This document shows, piece after piece, positions 35,338-37,570 of a DNA stretch of 37,570 nucleotides. The stretch's first letter is position 1. Every line of letters starts with the position of its first letter. The position numbers and the translations under genes are program-made. The notes under the pieces were generated by a model that saw nothing but the letters and a program-made list of their open reading frames with translations, was not told the origin of the DNA and searched no databases. The stretch comes from a virus, in the IMG/VR virus record IMGVR_UViG_3300001419_000016, positions 1 to 37,570 of that record; one strand, given 5' to 3'.

Positions 35338-36311
35338 ATAATAAGTCTCCCTTTATCAATATATTGTTTAGCTTGAGAGCATGAATTTACTACATTACAG
35401 TATCTGCATCTAGTAGGCTCTCCTTCAACAACTTTTACTATTCCAATATTGTTATCTTGAATTAACTTTGCATATGCTTCACTTGAGCTAGTAAAGTTTT
35501 TAGTAGACCTTGCTGTTTTAGTTGGGTCTTTATAATATTTCCATACAGTAGGCTTTTGCCATAATTCTTCTTCAGTACAGTAAGGTAAATCCTTTTCAGG
35601 AGTATCTTTATACCTAATTATTTCTAAAAGTTTATTTTCAATAAATTGTTCTATTTCAGAAGAACTCATTAAAGGATACTTTTCTTCTATATGTCTGGAT
35701 TGTGGATATGATTTATCTTTTAATGCAGCAGTAGCAGACCAATCAGTAAATAGATATTGAATCTTAATATAATCTTCTTTAACTATTTCTGGGTTAAGCC
35801 ATTTATATATACTACCTTGTTTGATATAGCTATCTACGTTGGATTTATTAATCCAGTTGTATACACTACAAGATTTAAAATCTTCTAATTCTCCATTGAT
35901 TAATATATCAAATTTACCTGATATACTAAATCCAAGTAATTCTTTAAAAGAACGTATTTCCATATAAACAGGTATATCAGTATCTTTTACTTCTTTTGGA
36001 TTAGGGTTAATAACTATATTGTTTATTACCTTTTCAGGATAATTTAGTGCTTTAAGAGTTTCTTTTACTTTATCTAATTCAGTCCAACTACTTTCTATTG
36101 ATGCATGTATAGCTGTACCTAATCTACTAGGCATTAAATCTTTAATATCTAATTCTTTATAGGCATCTGTTCTACTATTTAGAATAAGCATTCTAGTAGG
36201 TTTAAGTATTGAGGTAGCAGATATATGACTTGGATTTGAATTATGGTCATATTCATCTCTAGCTAACCATACAGCTATACTCATAGGTATATTTGTTTTA
36301 TTTACTAACAT
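35334..36311 (-). CDS. PD-(D/E)XK nuclease, RecB/Cas4-like
   Basis: A 325-residue protein. GTAIHASIESSW (His 69) matches the RecB-family 'GxxxHxxxE' helix. GFSISGKFDILINGELEDFK gives the catalytic Asp 135 and the D144-x-K146 pair. Near the C-terminus, RCRYCNVVNSCSQ (Cys 302, 305, 311) resembles the iron-sulphur Cys cluster of Cas4/AddB-type nucleases; a fourth ligand may be the Cys in YCTEEELW. The expected activity is DNA end resection or degradation during replication and recombination. ATG 36311 has AAGGA upstream and overlaps the zinc-ribbon gene by 14 bases. Confidence 0.8.
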   Translation of the reverse strand: MLVNKTNIPMSIAVWLARDEYDHNSNPSHISATSILKPTRMLILNSRTDAYKELDIKDLMPSRLGTAIHASIESSWTELDKVKETLKALNYPEKVINNIVINPNPKEVKDTDIPVYMEIRSFKELLGFSISGKFDILINGELEDFKSCSVYNWINKSNVDSYIKQGSIYKWLNPEIVKEDYIKIQYLFTDWSATAALKDKSYPQSRHIEEKYPLMSSSEIEQFIENKLLEIIRYKDTPEKDLPYCTEEELWQKPTVWKYYKDPTKTARSTKNFTSSSEAYAKLIQDNNIGIVKVVEGEPTRCRYCNVVNSCSQAKQYIDKGRLII

Positions 36312-36459
36312 TTTTTTTATTTTCCTTTTGTTTTTTTATGTAATCAGGCCAATCTATTGGGGAATTACAGTAGGGACAATAATTATCTCTTACGTCTAAC
36401 AATAAATTATTACAACGGTAACAGATAGGAGCATCATCTTTATGTAAATATGGGTACAT
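36298..36459 (-). CDS. 53-residue zinc-ribbon protein
   Basis: This small gene reads leftward from ATG 36459 to TAA 36298. The 53 residues contain two CxxC knuckles, ICYRCNN (Cys 13, 16) and YCPYCNS (Cys 28, 31), 11 residues apart, followed by 'PIDWPDYIKKQKENKK'. This is a zinc ribbon. It has a strong ribosome binding site (GGAGAAAGGA) and overlaps the nuclease gene by 14 bases, both signs of a real gene. It probably binds DNA or a partner in the replication complex. It is the first gene after the hairpin at 36491-36507. Confidence 0.75.
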   Translation of the reverse strand: MYPYLHKDDAPICYRCNNLLLDVRDNYCPYCNSPIDWPDYIKKQKENKKNVSK

Positions 36460-36490
36460 ATCCTTTCTCCTTAATTAATAAAACCAACCT

Positions 36491-36507
36491 AATGCACGGA
36501 GTGCATT
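36491..36507 (-). promoter_or_regulatory. GGA-loop hairpin, candidate vRNAP promoter for leftward genes
   Basis: The + strand, template for leftward transcription, reads AATGCAC-GGA-GTGCATT: a perfect 7-bp stem with a GGA loop. N4 vRNAP promoters are template-strand hairpins of 5-7 bp with a three-base loop whose central purine is -11; I recall the N4 P2 hairpin as having the same GGA loop. With the central G (36499) at -11, +1 falls on template C 36488, 29 bases before the zinc-ribbon ATG. It begins at the last base of the polymerase stop codon, so a role as mRNA 3'-end or processing hairpin is the alternative. Confidence 0.5.
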
Positions 36508-37421
36508 CATAAGGTCTTAATAGAATTTCCTAATTTAAGTATTTCTTCTTTGGATATATCATTAGGTAATATTATTTCATTAGACCAATCTGGATAAAAA
36601 ACACTTAACTCAGCCCCTAATTTAACTTGGCTATGTTTTATTTCAGGTAAGTCTTGCCATTTCATAGATTTAATTAATTCTTTATTTACCCAATAAATTA
36701 CATCTATATCATCTTTAATGATTAAATAGATTGCATCATGTATTTGAGCTATTATTTTTATGTCATATACGAATTTAGAATTATACACCTTATTCATAAA
36801 TTCATTAGCAGCTCTGTTATTTAATAAACCATATGATTGTCCTAAAGCATTACCTACTGTTCTAGACTCAGAACTAGCAGCATATGGGGTATTTTTCTTA
36901 TTAAGAAAGGTTTGTTTAAGAATTGGTGTTCTTAGTTTTAATCCAAAAGCTATTTCTACATATCCTGTTTTAGTTGCTTTCTCTAATTTAGAATTTTTCC
37001 ATGCATCAGATACCCCATATAATTTATGATAATTATTTTCTATTTCTATAGCTTCTTCTTTAGAGAATCCTGAATCCATAAAAGTATGGTAGGTACCTCC
37101 ATATAGAGCAGCAAAAGATATTGTTTTACTTTTTTGTCTAAGCTCAGGATATTTAGTTTTAATAGAATTAATAGAGTTTACGTCATTAGGAATAATATCA
37201 GGCATATATTTACTAAAGTACCCATATGCAGCTAAACAATGGCTATCATAGCCTTCTGTATAGACTTTTAATTTATTAGGGTCTTTGGTAAGCAATGCAT
37301 CAATTCTTGCCTCTAACGCGTTAAAATCAGCTCCTACCATAATCCATGATTTAGGAGCACTAAAACATTTCTTTATTGGTTTAGCATATTTACTTCTTGT
37401 ACTAGGTAAGTTTTGTAAGTT
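36507..37421 (-). CDS. Family A DNA polymerase, C-terminal exon
   Basis: 304 residues of the polymerase (palm and fingers) with all three family A motifs. NLQNLPSTRSK opens the exon and corresponds to the 'NLQNIP' region. Motif A is MVGADFNALEARID (Asp codon at 37328-37326). Motif B is KTISFAALYGGTYHT. Motif C is IAQIHDAIYL (Asp codon 36737-36735). The frame stays open upstream of the first ATG (37340) as far as 37421, where a group I intron begins, so the rest of the gene lies beyond the window. It is the replicative enzyme of the phage (N4 gp39-like position). It ends in TGA at 36509-36507, next to the GGA-loop hairpin. Confidence 0.9.
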   Translation of the reverse strand, partial: NLQNLPSTRSKYAKPIKKCFSAPKSWIMVGADFNALEARIDALLTKDPNKLKVYTEGYDSHCLAAYGYFSKYMPDIIPNDVNSINSIKTKYPELRQKSKTISFAALYGGTYHTFMDSGFSKEEAIEIENNYHKLYGVSDAWKNSKLEKATKTGYVEIAFGLKLRTPILKQTFLNKKNTPYAASSESRTVGNALGQSYGLLNNRAANEFMNKVYNSKFVYDIKIIAQIHDAIYLIIKDDIDVIYWVNKELIKSMKWQDLPEIKHSQVKLGAELSVFYPDWSNEIILPNDISKEEILKLGNSIKTL

Positions 37422-37570
37422 CCTTTGTATTCAGATAAGTTCGTTAAGCTTATCCCGCTAATTAAAGCAGCTATATATCTCTATATAGAGTAGACTATAT
37501 CAACATCCTATAAGGATGCTTGCTGTTTCGAGCTACTTAGCTCTACGTCCTATAACGGACTAGTCGTTAG
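37422..37570 (-). mobile_element. Group I intron (td-like, IA type), 3' part, in the DNA polymerase gene
   Basis: On the minus strand the sequence shows the catalytic 3' core of a group I intron: CTAACGACTA (P7 5' strand GACTA), GTCC/GGAC, AGCTAAGTAGCTCGAAAC, a P8-like hairpin CATCCTTATAGGATG, then GATATAGTC (P7 3' strand TAGTC). A P9-type stem follows, then CGGGATAAGCTTAACGAAC and TTATCTGAATACAAAGG at the 3' end. The order and many bases match my memory of the T4 td intron. The terminal G is 37422 or 37423; exon 2 then reads in frame as NLQNLP of family A polymerases. The 5' part, and any endonuclease gene, are outside the window. Confidence 0.88.

Overview
The window is part of an AT-rich, strictly lytic-looking podovirus of the N4 type (Schitoviridae-like). 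The main evidence is one 12.2-kb gene for a 4072-residue protein. It carries the motifs of a T7-like single-subunit RNA polymerase in the middle of a giant virion protein. The genes before it follow the N4 order: portal, two small or assembly genes, major capsid protein, five genes, then virion RNA polymerase. A convergent block of replication genes also fits N4. No integrase, tRNA, CRISPR or IS element was seen.

Layout. 1-5051 (+): tail or appendage genes. These include a LamG-like protein carrying twelve 21-residue tandem repeats, and several small beta-rich virion proteins, two of them paralogous. 5057-11360 (+): portal (interrupted by an intein), a small portal-adjacent protein, a scaffold-like protein and the major capsid protein, closed by an intrinsic terminator. 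11461-17846 (+): five probable internal or ejection proteins. 17897-30115 (+): the virion RNA polymerase. 30122-30141: a hairpin between the convergent blocks. 30142-37570 (-): reading leftward, the 3' part of a group I intron, the C-terminal exon of a family A DNA polymerase, a 53-aa zinc-ribbon protein, a PD-(D/E)XK nuclease, an unknown protein, a helicase-like/AEP primase, an unknown protein, a RecA-like ATPase, an SSB-like protein, a RuvC-like resolvase, a conserved small protein and a 47-aa membrane peptide.

How they work together. The right block is a replication and recombination operon whose genes overlap or abut. The left block builds the particle. The virion polymerase is presumably packaged and injected, as in N4, to transcribe the first genes from ssDNA hairpin promoters. 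Two perfect 7-bp hairpins with the trinucleotide loop GGA (3249-3265 and 36491-36507) share the core GCA-S-GGA-S-TGC. They have the shape of the hairpins known to be N4 vRNAP promoters; the one at 36491 is also well placed to be one.

The most notable content is: (i) a portal intein with the Trp/Cys/Thr signature of class 3 inteins, no N-terminal Cys, and a homing endonuclease missing one catalytic Asp; (ii) a group I intron resembling T4 td in the DNA polymerase gene; (iii) a giant vRNAP with two separate HExxH zincin motifs; (iv) the matched GGA-loop hairpins; (v) a steep GC drop across the first 2 kb, inside the LamG/repeat gene.
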